Source: Nymphaea colorata (taxonomy: Eukaryota > Streptophyta > Magnoliopsida > Nymphaeales > Nymphaeaceae). Taken from it: a DNA stretch of 64,000 nucleotides. This document shows positions 11,601 through 34,752 of this stretch, piece by piece. The position numbers and the translations under genes are program-made. Under the pieces are notes generated by a model. That model did no database searches, was not told the origin of the DNA, and saw only the letters and a list, made by a program, of their open reading frames with translations. Location of the stretch: positions 620,001 to 684,000 of the forward strand of contig NC_045150.1 of the NCBI RefSeq assembly GCF_008831285.2. The letters are read 5' to 3'. The stretch's first letter is position 1; the number at the start of each line of letters is the position of its first letter.

Positions 11601-12657
11601 ACAATGACTTGTTTTTTTTGCATTTCTATATATAGGAAAACAAGTGGATACAACCCTTAATATGCCAGACTTTATGAGAATTGTTTGGACTATTGATTTT
11701 AAGAACATAGAAATCTAACAAAAAAACACCTAATTGTATTTTCAATAGACTCAAATACACTTCAAAGGAGACAATAGATCTCAATTAAGGAAATTCATTT
11801 GTTTCTTCCAATGAGGGTCATTTTAGCCTCTTAAAAATACAATTGGACTTTCACTTCCTTCAACTCAATGTCTACCATTGGATCTGTTTTAAAATCAATG
11901 ACCCAAATAATTTTCATAAAATATGGCTGTCTAGTAGCTAATCCATTATATATATACACACACACGCTTCATCCACCTGATGGAAGGCACAAGGGGTCGT
12001 GGAAACATTTTGAACTTTGCTAACAGGTAGAGATGGCAAACTTTGCGTCCAAATTTTGAATCCTTTGACAGAAAATTATATGAAGTGGATCATAGCTGCT
12101 GCACCATTAACTTGGAGCAAATAAACTAATTAGATTGACCTCAAGAATATGAAAATAGAAACGGCAAGTTTAAACTTGCATGTTATGCTCAATTGAGACC
12201 TTATAATGCAATCACATTTTCTAGTCCACTTGCAAAAATAGGATTGTTAGCGTACAAAATGCCCTTTTATAATGATAACTGGGCAGCAATGCAACTCACC
12301 GAAGGGGTGGTTGGTTGCTATTTAGTGTGTTATTTTTCTAAGCTACAAATAATGACAAGTACCGTAAATCCACTCACGTCCCGAAGCAAAAAGGTATGGT
12401 CTTATGAGTTATATCCTAAAGGTGGTTTTCCCTATAAAAATATTTTTTAAAAAAAAATTCTTTTGCATTTTTTTCATTTGGAAGGGCAGCATGTTTTTTT
12501 CAAGGATTCGGATACATGAACCATGTATTTGACCCCGAACACCTCCCACCCTCTTGTTTCCATCTCCCCTTAAAAATAGTGTTGGGTCAGTAGGTCTGGC
12601 TGTGGGACTTACTCAACTGCTATCGATGAAGAGATCAAGTTTATGCCATCGTAATTT

Positions 12658-12945
12658 GGGGTTTTATCTAAGTTGTGGAAACTAATTCTATAAATTGACA
12701 AAATGGTAACATATTATTTCATTTGGTAATAAAGTTAAACACTCTGACGTGTTGGTTTATTTCTGCCTTCCAAAGTTCTTTTATTTCCTTCCAAAATTCT
12801 TTCTTATGTGGGTTTTTACCCAAGTTGTATAAACTAATTCGACATGTTGACAAAGTGGTATCATATTATTTATTTGGTAGTGAAGTTAAACCTTATGATA
12901 ATTCAATTATTGCCTTCAAAAATTATTTATTATGTGCATATTTAC
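12658..12945 (+). repeat. Tandem duplication, period about 152 bp
   Basis: GGGTTTTATCTAAGTTGT..AAACTAATTC through GGTA.T.AAGTTAAAC (12658-12739) is repeated as GGGTTTTTACCCAAGTTGT through GAAGTTAAAC (12810-12892). The two are visibly diverged. Confidence 0.8.
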
Positions 12946-13213
12946 CTGAAATAACGTTTAAAAGAAAAGTTACTCGTCTCAGAAAAATGATATCTGACCA
13001 TTTTTTATTTATCAAGTTAGCAACATTTTGTTGTTTGATAGCTTTTATAAAACTGCACAAAAACTTTGGGTTCTCATGAATAGAGGTGAACAGAGGCTTG
13101 GAATATCCTTTTGTTTTTGAGTTATCATCTTAATTTTGGTATCAAGCAGGGATAATTACCCAAACATGACTTGGGAATTTCAATAATTTTAAAAACAAAA
13201 ACTAAACATGGCA

Positions 13214-13285
13214 GTCGTTGTAGTATAGTGGTGAGTATTCCCGCCTGTCACGCGGGTGACCCGGGTTCGATCCCCGGCAACGGCG
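13214..13285 (+). tRNA. tRNA-Asp (anticodon GUC), nuclear
   Basis: A 72-nt cloverleaf. The acceptor stem GTCGTTG pairs with CAACGGC, followed by discriminator G. The D arm is TAGTATAGTGGTGAGTA. The anticodon stem CCCGC/GCGGG encloses loop CTGTCAC, with GTC at 13247-13249. The T arm is CCGGGTTCGATCCCCGG. The internal A and B boxes (TAGTATAGTGG and GGTTCGATCC) are intact, so RNA polymerase III promoter elements are present. A T-run (GTATTTTTGC) follows directly and fits a Pol III terminator. There is no intron and no encoded CCA, as expected for a eukaryotic nuclear gene. It supplies Asp for GAC/GAU codons. Confidence 0.97.
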
Positions 13286-13289
13286 TATT

Positions 13290-14864
13290 TTTGCTTTTTC
13301 CTATTGAAAAAGGTTGAAAGTTTGCTGCTTTTGCTATTGGCAATTGCACCCTGTCCTTTTGCTCAAATGTCTGAGTCTAACCCTTGAGGTCAAAATTGTC
13401 ATTTAAAAATTAGAGAAATTTGGAAAAACACATTCACAGATTTAGTGACTATAAAAGAATGCAAGCTAACTTGTTGAATTACATCTGCATTTTGCACCAT
13501 TAGTAGAAAAGACAACCCTGTTATCACAGTCTTAAGTTGGTCTCATTAGATAAAATGTTTAAAATACCTTTCATATATACAAAGTTCTTGTTGATTAGAT
13601 TGAATCACCTGTAATTATCCCAAGTCAAATCCACATCGTTTTTTCAGTTAATTGGGGAGGTTAATGTTTCTATTTTTCATTAATGTTATAAAGCAATGAA
13701 AAATGTTCGTTGTACTTGCAAAATCAGAAAATTCCATATTTTTTTAAATTACGGAATAGTCATTTGTATCTATTTTAATAGTTAAGTCGACATCAATAAT
13801 TAATATTTTTATTCTGGGAAAACGTAAGCGTCTTTTTAAACAATATAGGATAGTTAGCCGTGTTTTTAGTTATTGCTTATTCTTCAGCTGCGTTTTTGAA
13901 AAATTTCTCTTACATTTTTTTTCAATTAATTTGTCTAATGTAATATTCGTTTGATCTCATGGTCCCCATACCAATGTCTCGATTTTATAAGAAAGAATTA
14001 CATAGAAAAAAAGGAAAATTTAATTAAACTTGTGTGCAAGCCAATTTGTTTAATTTAATGCCAAATAACACACAGACATTTAGATTTGTATCTCCTTTAT
14101 GCGTGGATCTTATGGAGTGGACTATAGCCAAGTCTTTTACCAATCCGACTTTGGATCCATTTACCTAGATCTGGTAAGGAAATCCAGAGCCCATTATCAG
14201 ATTCGAATTCCACGTGCAGTTCTGAAACTGAATCTCAATCTGAGTACTGTATTTTATCGGGATCTGATAAGGAAGCTGCCTAATTGCATGAATATGCGGA
14301 GCAAACAATTTGCTAATCAGATCAAAATTTATATTAAAAACCAGACTTGGTTTTAGAGTCTGATTTCATATCCAGATCTGGTCATATAAAATCTGATAAA
14401 GTCAAATTCAGATTTGACCCGAACCCGAACTGTTTTCATCCCCAGCAACGGAGGTCAGTCACCATGGGCAGCAACAGGATCATCATTATGTCTTCTTGGT
14501 TGGTTGCTGGTTGACCCAAGAACGAAAATGCTCTCACCGTTTTCTCCACATTCAGTTCCCACTATACAAGTTGAGCGGTATTTACTTGTTTTAATTTTGT
14601 AACGGGTATTCGAATTATATTTGATATATTTTAGGCATTACGAGAAAAAGGACCCTATTATCTGCAAAGAAGTTAGACTAGGCCACTTCTCTTTGCCAAT
14701 AGAAGCTTATCCTGGAACCAAATCCATCTCTACACAAGCACGCGGTCTCTCTCTCTATCCCCTCCCTAGCATCAGGTGGCCTCCTTTCACGTGTGCACTT
14801 GATGCATGCATGTGCTGTGAGAAACCCGAAGGTTCCTCCAGCCAAACCCAGTTAAAAGAATCCA

Positions 14865-14898
<34 letters not shown>

Positions 14899-16780
14899 TT
14901 CCTTCTATACACATGAAAGACCATTCATAATAAAAGGTTTCTCCGCGTAAGTAGGCAATAACATACTTCTTTTTATGCATGATAAGAGATGAGACTCTAA
15001 GCTGAAATTGATTGGGTCAATTGCTGATAAGCAGTCTGTCAGCTGGTTCAAATTTCGTTGGAGCTAGCAGTCTACTTCACACACGCAAAGCCGTCATATG
15101 CAAGAACCAGTGGGCGGAAGCATGGCCTTGGGGTGTGATGCCCTTTTGCCCTAAGTGAGCAAGTCTCTCAACCCTGGGTGGATTCTTCCAAGTAATTTGA
15201 GAAAAAAAGCGTAAAAGCATTATGAACATTCACTACATCAACATTTAAACTTTTATTTACAGTATTGCCCTACAACAAAGCTCCTGTCTAGTTGCAAAGG
15301 AAGTAGCTGCTTCATTATAGTTATCACATAAATAGGGTACAGCCATTCACAAAGCAAAAACCAATATATAGATGTTTTTGTTATATCATAAAATAATCCC
15401 ACACAACAAGTGTGTCATGTTTCCTACATTCCAATCATATGCAAACATGTTGACACCTCACATGTCTGCAACCATATGCAGACATGTTTTGATGTAATAG
15501 TGTATCCCCGTATTTTCGCCAAAACTTTACTTCACTTGATACAAACCGGCTGTAATGAGGTTAACTTCTCTAATCCAGAGACCCTAGGTTCAGCAGATCC
15601 TTCTACCCACTTATCTGATTTGTCTGTGTGTGTGTGTGTTGCGAGAGGGAGAGAGAGAGAGAGCCATCAAAAAACTCCATTTGACAGTACTAACACCTTC
15701 CCAGGGTAAGAAATCATTGTTGTATGATACAACAGAACAATATCGTCAGTCACATGGCGGCAAAAGCAGTTCGGGTGAGAAATTGTGCATGATTTGAACC
15801 ACAACGACCATGTGTGGACTTAGACAACATGGAGCTGCAACCAACAAGCCCCGTAAACGCCATTTCAGAGTCGAAACGCCCCAGCTGCCTACTCAAGCAT
15901 CTGCAACCATTCGATCCACAAAAGTATTTTATCTAAAAGGATTCCTTTCTCAATTTTGTCTGCGCCATCCTTGTGCAAGAGCGATGTGTTCATCACAAAA
16001 GCCCAGAAATAGATTGAGGTACAGAGGCACAACTGCCCATTTGTAGCAAAAGCAAACTATCAATTTTAGCCTTCTTCTTCTTCCTGAAACTTTTACTCTT
16101 CCATTGCAGACAAAGTCTATTAATCAAAGATTTGATGCAGAGCTCAAGCATTTCCGTGGATAAGTGAAGTGCAAAGCATGCATGCAATACATGAGGGGAA
16201 AAAAAAATTCCTAATGCATGACATGAAACAACAGTAATAATCATGGCTATTTTTCAAGTCAATAAACACATTTTCTTCTTTGTAGCAAGTTTACATACGA
16301 ACAGGCCTTCAAACATATAAGCAGATGCGTTCCTGCAATAGAAGCATCATCTGTCAAATGACTGAAGGACTGCATATTGTGTAGCATCAATTTTTATGTA
16401 TCGATTGAACAGGTACATATGGCTCGAGCATAGCTTTGAATAAATATTACAGCAAAAGAAAAGAAGCCAACAAACAAAATAAAATTTTCTGCATACATGA
16501 GCAATCAAGAAACACATGCAACCCTTTTAAGTTACTAAACGCCTGTTGCTCCTTCATTTTTACTGTCAAGATGCAGGACAGCCCCGGACCAGAATTTGCC
16601 AATTGGTTGGCCTGGATAAAAGTGAGATATTGACACTTTACTGGCATAAAATGGACAAATGGTAAACAATCTTAGAACAAAACGTCAATTTATTGGCAGA
16701 ACAAAAAATAGTAATAGAGGAGTAGAGAAAGAAGAGCATAACATGCTGGAAAAGAGAGAATCTTCACCTACGTGTCTTTA
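13290..16780. other. Intergenic region between the tRNA and the 3' end of KTI12
   Basis: No coding feature is supported. It holds a (TA)16 run at 14866 and short TG and GA runs near 15625-15662. The part nearest 16780 is expected to include the 3' UTR of the minus-strand KTI12 gene. The short frames at 14099, 14621 and 15810 show no domain or splice logic. Confidence 0.55.
14866..14897. repeat. (TA)16 microsatellite
   Basis: Uninterrupted TA dinucleotides, 32 bp. Confidence 0.95.
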
Positions 16781-28577
<11,797 letters not shown>

Positions 28578-28749
28578 CTTCGATGTCTCGCTTGGACAAA
28601 CTCTTCCTCGCCGGAGAACCGACGAACGTGGCACGGAAAGAGACAGGATGCTCGGCGACGCCCTAACGGCTCAAAGGAGGGCGGGAAGGAAGCGAATTCG
28701 CGGGAGCATCAAAACTCGCAATGACGAGAGGTTTAAATAAAGAGAGGTT

Positions 28750-29815
28750 GCGTGAGAAATAGGAAGATGGACAACCCCCCGGATTCGTAGAAACGGGAGT
28801 GTTGGATTTTCAGGATTTTCTCGGACATTTCAAGTTCCACAAAATTTAAGCGTCGCAAATGTTGCCGACCCACTATTATGCCAAGCTAGTAGAAGGATAT
28901 GCTGTCAGTTTATGCATTGCTTGGAAAACATGTAGGATTCAATCGAACGTTAAGTCAAGCAAAAAGCAATGCACGTGGAATGTGCAGCGCGGCAGTGCAG
29001 CGATAAAGCATATAAATGCATCATGGTCATCAGTCCCTTTGAAAGTGCAAGTCTTTCGACCAAGCTAGTAGAAGGATATGCTGCTTGGCCAATTTATGCG
29101 TTGCTCGAAAAGCATATGAGATTCAATTGAACGCTAAGTCAAGCAGAAAGCAATGCACGTGAAATGTGTAGTGCGGCGGTGCAGCGACGAAGCGTATAAA
29201 TGCTTTATGGTCATCAGTCCCTTTGAAAGTGCAAGTCCGTCATTGGAGAATCAGGTAGGTTCCCCACGCGTAGCATTTGGATGCGCAAGGTGTTGCGCAT
29301 AGGTTAGGGGCAATTCTCCTAGTGGATGCATATGTTGCGTCCACAACCGCGTAGAGTCACGCGGAGATGCGTAAATGAATGCTCATCATCGAGTACGGCG
29401 ATGGACGGCCGCCTTACTTAATGACATATAGTCGTCAACTGGCTTCAGTTGGGAACTTCCTCCTAAGGGAAGTGTACCCCCACCCAGATTTCGTATGAAA
29501 GTAGATAGACACTTGGAGAAATGACGATGTTCTAACAGGGCCTCATGGTCACGACTTGCCGATGGTATACAATAGGATAAACTTAGGTGATGCTGTGTCG
29601 AGTGCGTAGCACTTCTCGTTTAGTCCACAGTCCCAAAATATAGATGAACGCTTCCGCTAACTCAAGAGAGAGTCGAACTGGCCGAAGACTTTGGGAAACC
29701 TTTGGCGCTGCGCGGGCCAACTATGGCTTGAAAAAGTCAGCCTGTGACAACAGATGGATGTGCGTCTCCATATACACGTGTGACGGTGGTTTGGCCACGC
29801 CGAGGCTACCTGTAG
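28750..29815. other. Upstream flank of KTI12
   Basis: The DNA beyond the KTI12 start codon should contain its promoter and 5' leader, but I see no clear TATA box that I would mark. From 28881 it becomes repeat DNA. The frame at 29644 is G+C-richer than its surroundings but shows no domain. Confidence 0.4.
28881..29240. repeat. Tandem duplication upstream of KTI12, period 179 bp
   Basis: CCAAGCTAGTAGAAGGATAT starts at 28881 and again at 29060. Both units continue through AGTCAAGCA.AAAGCAATGC to CCTTTGAAAGTGCAAGTC. Divergence is mostly C/T and G/A, typical of methylated repeat DNA. Confidence 0.9.
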
Positions 29816-30190
29816 AGCTCTACAATGAGTCGAGGGCTCGATTCATGCTCGCTTGACTCGTTTATAAACGTGTCCAACTCAAGTATAAATTTATGCTTGA
29901 TAAATGAGACATGTTTAAACTCCTCAGCTAAGCTCAGCTTGGCTCGACTACATAAACATGTCACAAGCTAGAGATTTGTTGTTGCAAAGTTTTCCCTTGG
30001 AGGATATTTGGATGCAAAATATGTGCACTATTTCTTTGAATTTCCTGTTAGATAGTCGAGTTAAAAAGGTTAAATGAAGACGGAGACAAGACAAGTTATT
30101 GTGTTGTTGAGTCAAGCTCAAACCTATTCTATGAAGTTCGACTCAAACTTTTGTCGAGTCAAGTTTGACTTGGCTCGTGTGCACCCCCAG
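29815..30190. repeat. Non-autonomous repeat with GCTCGACTCG words and a CACCCCCAG end
   Basis: Repeated words (GAGTCGAG, GCTTGACTCG, GGCTCGACT, GAGTCAAG) end in GGCTCGTGTGCACCCCCAG. Read inward, this is CTGGGGGTGCACACGAGCC, a terminus seen on many plant non-autonomous DNA elements. The left terminus is not clear and no target duplication was found. Confidence 0.4.
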
Positions 30191-31390
30191 TTGTTGGGTT
30201 GGTTCGAAGGTTGTGTAGACTAGGGCTTAGGTCGGGCCAAATCAGCTCCAGGGTCGTTAGACTACTTGGAACCATGAGCCAGACCAACTAAAAAGTCATA
30301 TGAACCAACCAAACCTTGCCATAGCAAAGACGACAACTGTTCAGACAACACCCCAAAGCAAGATTAACCCAAATACAATAAACCTGTCCTCAATCACATA
30401 ACTCACAAGAATAGCTCTCACATGCAGTGCAGTGAATCAGTGTGGTCCTCGAGCACACCAATGAGAAGTGAGGGAGGTAGAAGCTAAGGAACAAATGGAG
30501 GCTACTCGGCTAGGCCGAGTAGGTGCTACGGTTAGGTTGAGGAAGAGTTGAGCTTAGTGGTCATGCACCTATGGATGCAACTCCTGAGGGTTTGGCCTCC
30601 AACTGGTCCACTTAAGGTGCTACCATTTCCCTAGGGAGCTGGATAGCCAAGGCTGCAGGTGGCTCGGTCGGAACGAATGGGCGACATAGTAGAGGCAGAT
30701 GACTAGGTTGTGGTTGAGGGTGATTAGGGGTGGCCAAGCATGAGGGACGAAGTCACGCACCTAGCACTCCACTTGGTTGAGGGCCGAGCCTAGGACTGAG
30801 GGAGGTCGGGATGAGGTAGCACGCGGTAGGGCACGACATGGTGGCCCACGGCCAGGGGCACGGGTTGAGGGTCACCTATTGTAACGAGATCGGCATAGCT
30901 CGTAGAAAGATGGTCCATGGATGGTTCTCTCTAGATTGGCAGCGGCCAAAGCCGGGGCCACGACATAGATGGCAATGGCCGAGGATGCACTGGTGTTAGC
31001 TAGGCACTTGCAGGAGGGCTCTCTCCGCATAGCAGTGGCTAGCACCAGTGCAATGCTGTGGACATCTATGGCAGAGGTTGGCTAGTTGTCGTTGGGGTCA
31101 CTATGGCGATCTCAGTTGTACATGGCTGCTTGGATCTACCGGTTGTGTGTGGGCACACGACTAGTGGTCAAGCTTTCGGCGGTCAAGGTGTAGGTGTTGG
31201 GGAAGATGGGAAAGAGAGTGTGTGGGCAACGCACACAATCAAACCACATAAGCAAGAGAGGGGTCTGAGAGAGACTCTCTAGAGGGTTGGGACTGCCTAT
31301 GCAGTCAGTTGTCTCCTCATGTTCGCCCGACAGTTGAGTAGAGGCTAGGTCTTTTTCTCTCAGTTAGGCACGAGGATTGGGACCGGTGCC
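30191..31390. other. G+C-rich repeat-like region, no gene supported
   Basis: The composition is clearly richer in G+C than the flanks, with many GGTTG, GGCC and CACG words and a near-palindrome CTACTCGGCTAGGCCGAGTAG at about 30501. The short frame at 31058 has no recognisable domain. It is probably degraded transposon DNA, but I cannot assign a class. Confidence 0.4.
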
Positions 31391-31563
31391 CAGCGGCAAA
31401 ACCAAAAATTTTTCATGAGGAGGGCTAAAGTTTCTCAATTTTGACTAGGACAAAAATATCATTTTTCAAAATTTTCATATATAAAACAAGTGAAATTTTC
31501 TAAAATTTATATGTAAATCTAAAAAAAAAATTAACGTAGACCCTACCTTGGCTCTGCCCCCTG
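31391..31563. mobile_element. 173-bp hAT-type MITE
   Basis: The left end CAGCGGCAAAACCA and the right end TGGCTCTGCCCCCTG are imperfect terminal inverted repeats (right end reversed: CAGGGGGCAGAGCCA). The flanking 8 bp are CCGGTGCC on the left and CCAGTGTC on the right, matching at 6 of 8 positions; an 8-bp duplication is typical of hAT elements. The inside is AT-rich and non-coding. A one-ended relative lies near 11443. Confidence 0.6.
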
Positions 31564-32044
31564 CCAGTGTCTAACCTCATGGCTTCACGGGAGAGCCAGG
31601 GGGCTGGGGCCAAGTTGCCGGGAGGGACTGTGAGGTTCCTCCCCTATCGAAGAGCTTCACAGCTAGAGGAGTTGTGACGAGTGGACCAAAACTTGTGGTG
31701 GCAGACTACCTCCACATGGGCAGAACGGTAACTTAGGGCAGTGTGCAGCAGCATACGGTGATGTGCGGCCTGTCATGAAATATAGATAGACACAGAAGTT
31801 TTATGTTTTGCACCCAAATGAAAACACAAACACTTACAGCAGGATACAACATCCATACGTAAGGTACATGTGTCGAAAGTGGTACAAAGCACTCGAAAAG
31901 ATATTATTGTTAGTTTATTTATGTGTTATGAGATTATATGTAGGAACTATGAAAGAAGCTATTGAAAATTGTCTTAATGATGTATTTGTATATACTCTCT
32001 CTCTCTCTTTTGACGTACCCTGTACCAAGATTTTCTAAAGTTAT

Positions 32045-32098
32045 CGTACCCATACCCGCTTCCCTGTACCCGTACCTGAACTCACACCTATACTTGTG
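32045..32098. repeat. Terminus-like GTACCCGTACC repeat block
   Basis: CGTACCCATACCCGCTTCCC, then TGTACCCGTACC, then CACACCTATACTTGTG. Read in reverse complement it starts CACAAGTATAGGTGTG and continues with GGTACGGGTAC. It resembles the block at 33191-33260 in opposite orientation. Confidence 0.45.
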
Positions 32099-33190
32099 TA
32101 ACTTAGGTTTTGCTGCATTTTGAAAGAGCATAATGTCTATTAATAGAGATTAATTTTTTTGCCATCATCTTCATAATACATTTTCAAAGATTTATAATTT
32201 AGTTTTCTTTTTCCGTTTACATGACAAGCACAAAAACACTTCTGACTTGGCTTATTTCTAGGTAAAGTTTGACTCAAATTAAGCATGAAAGTATCTTGTT
32301 GGGAGTGTCCCTATTTTTCGCACACTACACCTTCCTCCTCAACTACAGTTCTTATTGGCACTGGCAGAATGAAAGATGGTAGCTCTTGCTTATACTAGAT
32401 GAAAAAGACATCATTCTCCCTTTCATTCTATAAAGTGGCTACTCGGTGCATAAAAGAAAGATGAATTTTGAAACTATTATGAATAAAATGGCAATGGATC
32501 CATATCATGAGGTTCAACAACCTCAACTTTCTTAATATTATTAAGTGTAAGGGCAGTTGGACTTAATCATTTGGTTGCCTAATCTAGGAATTATTAGGTA
32601 ATTTGCTCGTAAGCCGCTGCGAAGTGTGACCACAGTAACCATTTCCGTTCTTCCTTTGCTCCTTTCAAGTGATTCTTTGGCCAAGACAGGACCTAATTTA
32701 GATTATTCCTATACCTTAGATTGTTTATTTTTCACCAAACCTTGAAATTTCCACAAATGAAGTTATGATTAGCTGAGATATTAGTTAGTTACTGTCCTTG
32801 CTTTTCATTTTGGAGGAAAGAATGTAGTAAATATGCATTATCCCTGTCGGTTCTCTATGCTACTCAGAGAAACTTACATAAGAAGAAACTCATGATTTCT
32901 TCTAGCACCAATGCAAGGAAGCCTAATTGGGACCTTATAGTTTCTTCTAGACTCTTGAAGTTATAGATGACATGTAGGTAGATTCCATCCAAAAGAAGGT
33001 AAGTTGTGGTGATTCTCCCAATTGAGGCACTAGTGGAATGGCTATACCTTGGTTAGAAGTTATAACTGAAATCTTGGTAGTGTGAATGATTATGCTGAAA
33101 TAGAGAAGCTATGAAAGGAGAAGATAACTGGAAGGGAAGGTTTTGCATATGAAAGTTGTATGGTATTACAACCTTCATGAAGCCTATGTC
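32099..33190. other. Spacer between two terminus-like blocks, no gene
   Basis: AT-rich DNA without long frames, lying between two outward-facing transposon-end-like blocks. No domain was recognised. Confidence 0.45.
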
Positions 33191-33260
33191 ACATGGGTGT
33201 AGGTACGATACGGGGATACAGGTACGAACACGGCAATTTTCAAATTTTTTGGATACACGG
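33191..33260. repeat. Putative left terminus of the hAT element
   Basis: CACATGGGTGTAGGTACGAT is followed by ACGGGGATACAGGTACGAAC and GGATACACGGATATGG: repeated GGTACG/GGATAC words as in hAT subterminal regions. It lies about 150-200 bp beyond the stop of the transposase relic, where an element end is expected. The right terminus was not found. Confidence 0.4.
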
Positions 33261-34485
33261 ATATGGTAAATTTTATATTCTCAAAAATGATAAAATGAAA
33301 AAAAAATATTAAATTAATAGTTCACTCTTACAATCTCAATGTCATAAGAAAGTCTCAAACAAAACCATTGTTAATCACAAAACATTGTTTATCATCATTC
33401 TAGTCATTGTCAATGCCCAAATCATTCTTCTCTTCTTCCACAATAGAAGATGTTGATGGAATAGAAGGTTCTTCGAATCTTGAATTAACAACTTCAAGTT
33501 CATTGTCTTCTTCTAAGTTAAAGTCCTCAACATTCATGTCTCAATTTTTAGTTTCTCCTTCCCTACAAGACAAAAAAAATTGTAATTATTATTATATTAG
33601 CGAATTAGAAGAAAAACATCTAAATCAATAAATCATAAACATATTTACCTATATCCTTCTTTGTTTCGTGATAGAAGTCAAAGGTTAGAATGCACATAAA
33701 CCAGATCTTCTGCACGTTTGCTTGTGAGATTATTTCATTTTATAGTGTGGATTTGTGAATATGTACTCCAATTTCTCTCACAGCATGAAGATATAGCAGG
33801 TTGAACTAGCAATCTGAAAGCAAGGTATTGAAGAGTAGGATAAACATGTCCATGTTTAATCCACCAAGATATAGATAGATAATCATCTTTATCTACAGTT
33901 GCACATAGATCTTCTCCAATTCTTGTAGAAAACCTTGCAAACTCATCATAAGCTCAGCGATTTTGATGTACATCAATAAAAATCCTATTAAGACATGTCA
34001 AACTATTTTTTGATCATTCTGGATCCATATGTGGTGGCGTTCTTCCAATACCTTGTGCAAGCCACTTTTTTCTATAATATTTAGGATTCAATGAATGTGC
34101 CATGCATTGAAGAGGATTGCTACTTTTATCCCATCTTGCAATCAATATTTTATGCACATGATAAAAAAATGTTGAATCTTCAAGTGCAATATTTTTTTTC
34201 TCACGCTTAAAAATGACCTCTTGGGCATTTTCAATATAGTGTACCACATCTCATAAATACAGCGAGAAACGTTGAGTTATCACAATCAAGAACTCTCAAC
34301 ATCTCCCAAATAGGCTCTGTGAATGCAAGAAAATAAAAGATTCTATCCCACCATTTGTCTTCAAGAATAAGTCTTTTGATTATTTGAGCTTTGTCATCAT
34401 CATCAACATGATAGAAATTTCAATCATCATCAGTCACCATATTGATCAATGCATTTTTAATCCTTTTCATCGTTTTGACCATAAA

Positions 34486-34676
34486 TGTAACACCCCAGAA
34501 GTTTAGTTCTGTATCAAAGATTGTGAGGGATCTTCAAGGGCTTATAAAGGGAGGCTATTAATAAGATGATTGTCCTGGTTTCTAGCCTTTTTGAGGTTGA
34601 AGCCGAAATTGCTAGGAGGCGGGTTGGGATCCGCCGAACCAGGGGCTCAAGCCCAAGAGTGGGACAAGTTGTTATA
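34486..34676 (+). repeat. TRIM 5' LTR (191 bp)
   Basis: Starts TGTAACACCCC, ends GTTATA. It contains GGGCTTATAAAGGGAGG, a plausible TATA box region (TATAAAG near 34543). It differs from the 3' LTR at about 18 positions by my reading, and all of these are transitions. Confidence 0.92.
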
Positions 34677-34677
34677 G

Positions 34678-34690
34678 TGGTATCAGAGCC
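34678..34690 (+). promoter_or_regulatory. TRIM primer-binding site (initiator Met tRNA)
   Basis: TGGTATCAGAGCC, one base after the LTR end, is complementary to the 3' end of plant tRNA-iMet, used to prime minus-strand DNA. Confidence 0.92.
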
Positions 34691-34702
34691 GCTTCAACAC
34701 TC

Positions 34703-34735
34703 GGACCTGGGGTCCCACACACGCGGACGCGTGTG
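34703..34735 (+). other. Two back-to-back hairpins in the TRIM internal domain
   Basis: GGACC-TGG-GGTCC (34703-34715) and CACACGCG-GA-CGCGTGTG (34718-34735) are perfect stems of 5 and 8 bp separated by two bases. They fill nearly half of the 76-bp internal segment between primer site and purine tract. They could serve as a packaging or dimerisation signal in the RNA; this is inference. Confidence 0.7.
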
Positions 34736-34739
34736 CCTT

Positions 34740-34752
34740 AAGGGGGATGGAT
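34740..34752 (+). promoter_or_regulatory. TRIM polypurine tract
   Basis: AAGGGGGATGGAT directly precedes LTR2 and fits a plus-strand primer for LTR retrotransposition. Confidence 0.85.

Larger units (their letters stand above)
6350..13210. other. Intergenic DNA, no gene supported
   Basis: About 6.9 kb between the truncated gene at 4 kb and the tRNA gene. Frames are short, AT-rich and without recognisable domains. Contents seen: a compound microsatellite (6909-6973), two small tandem duplications (7522 and 12658), a (CA)n run near 8706, a (GA)n run near 9138, and a G+C-rich transposon scrap near 11443. Long TTT/AAA tracts are frequent. Confidence 0.6.

Noticed and set aside
12723-13079. 118-codon plus-strand frame near the tRNA
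   Set aside because: It spans a diverged tandem duplication in AT-rich DNA, and its Phe/Leu/Lys composition is that of random AT-rich sequence.
15810-16046. 78-codon plus-strand frame downstream of KTI12
   Set aside because: No domain, no splice logic, and it lies just beyond the KTI12 terminal exon on the opposite strand.
29360-29880. Suspicion of an organellar or rDNA insertion because of higher G+C
   Set aside because: No rRNA, tRNA or organellar gene motif could be recognised; it grades into GCTCGACTCG-type nuclear repeat DNA.
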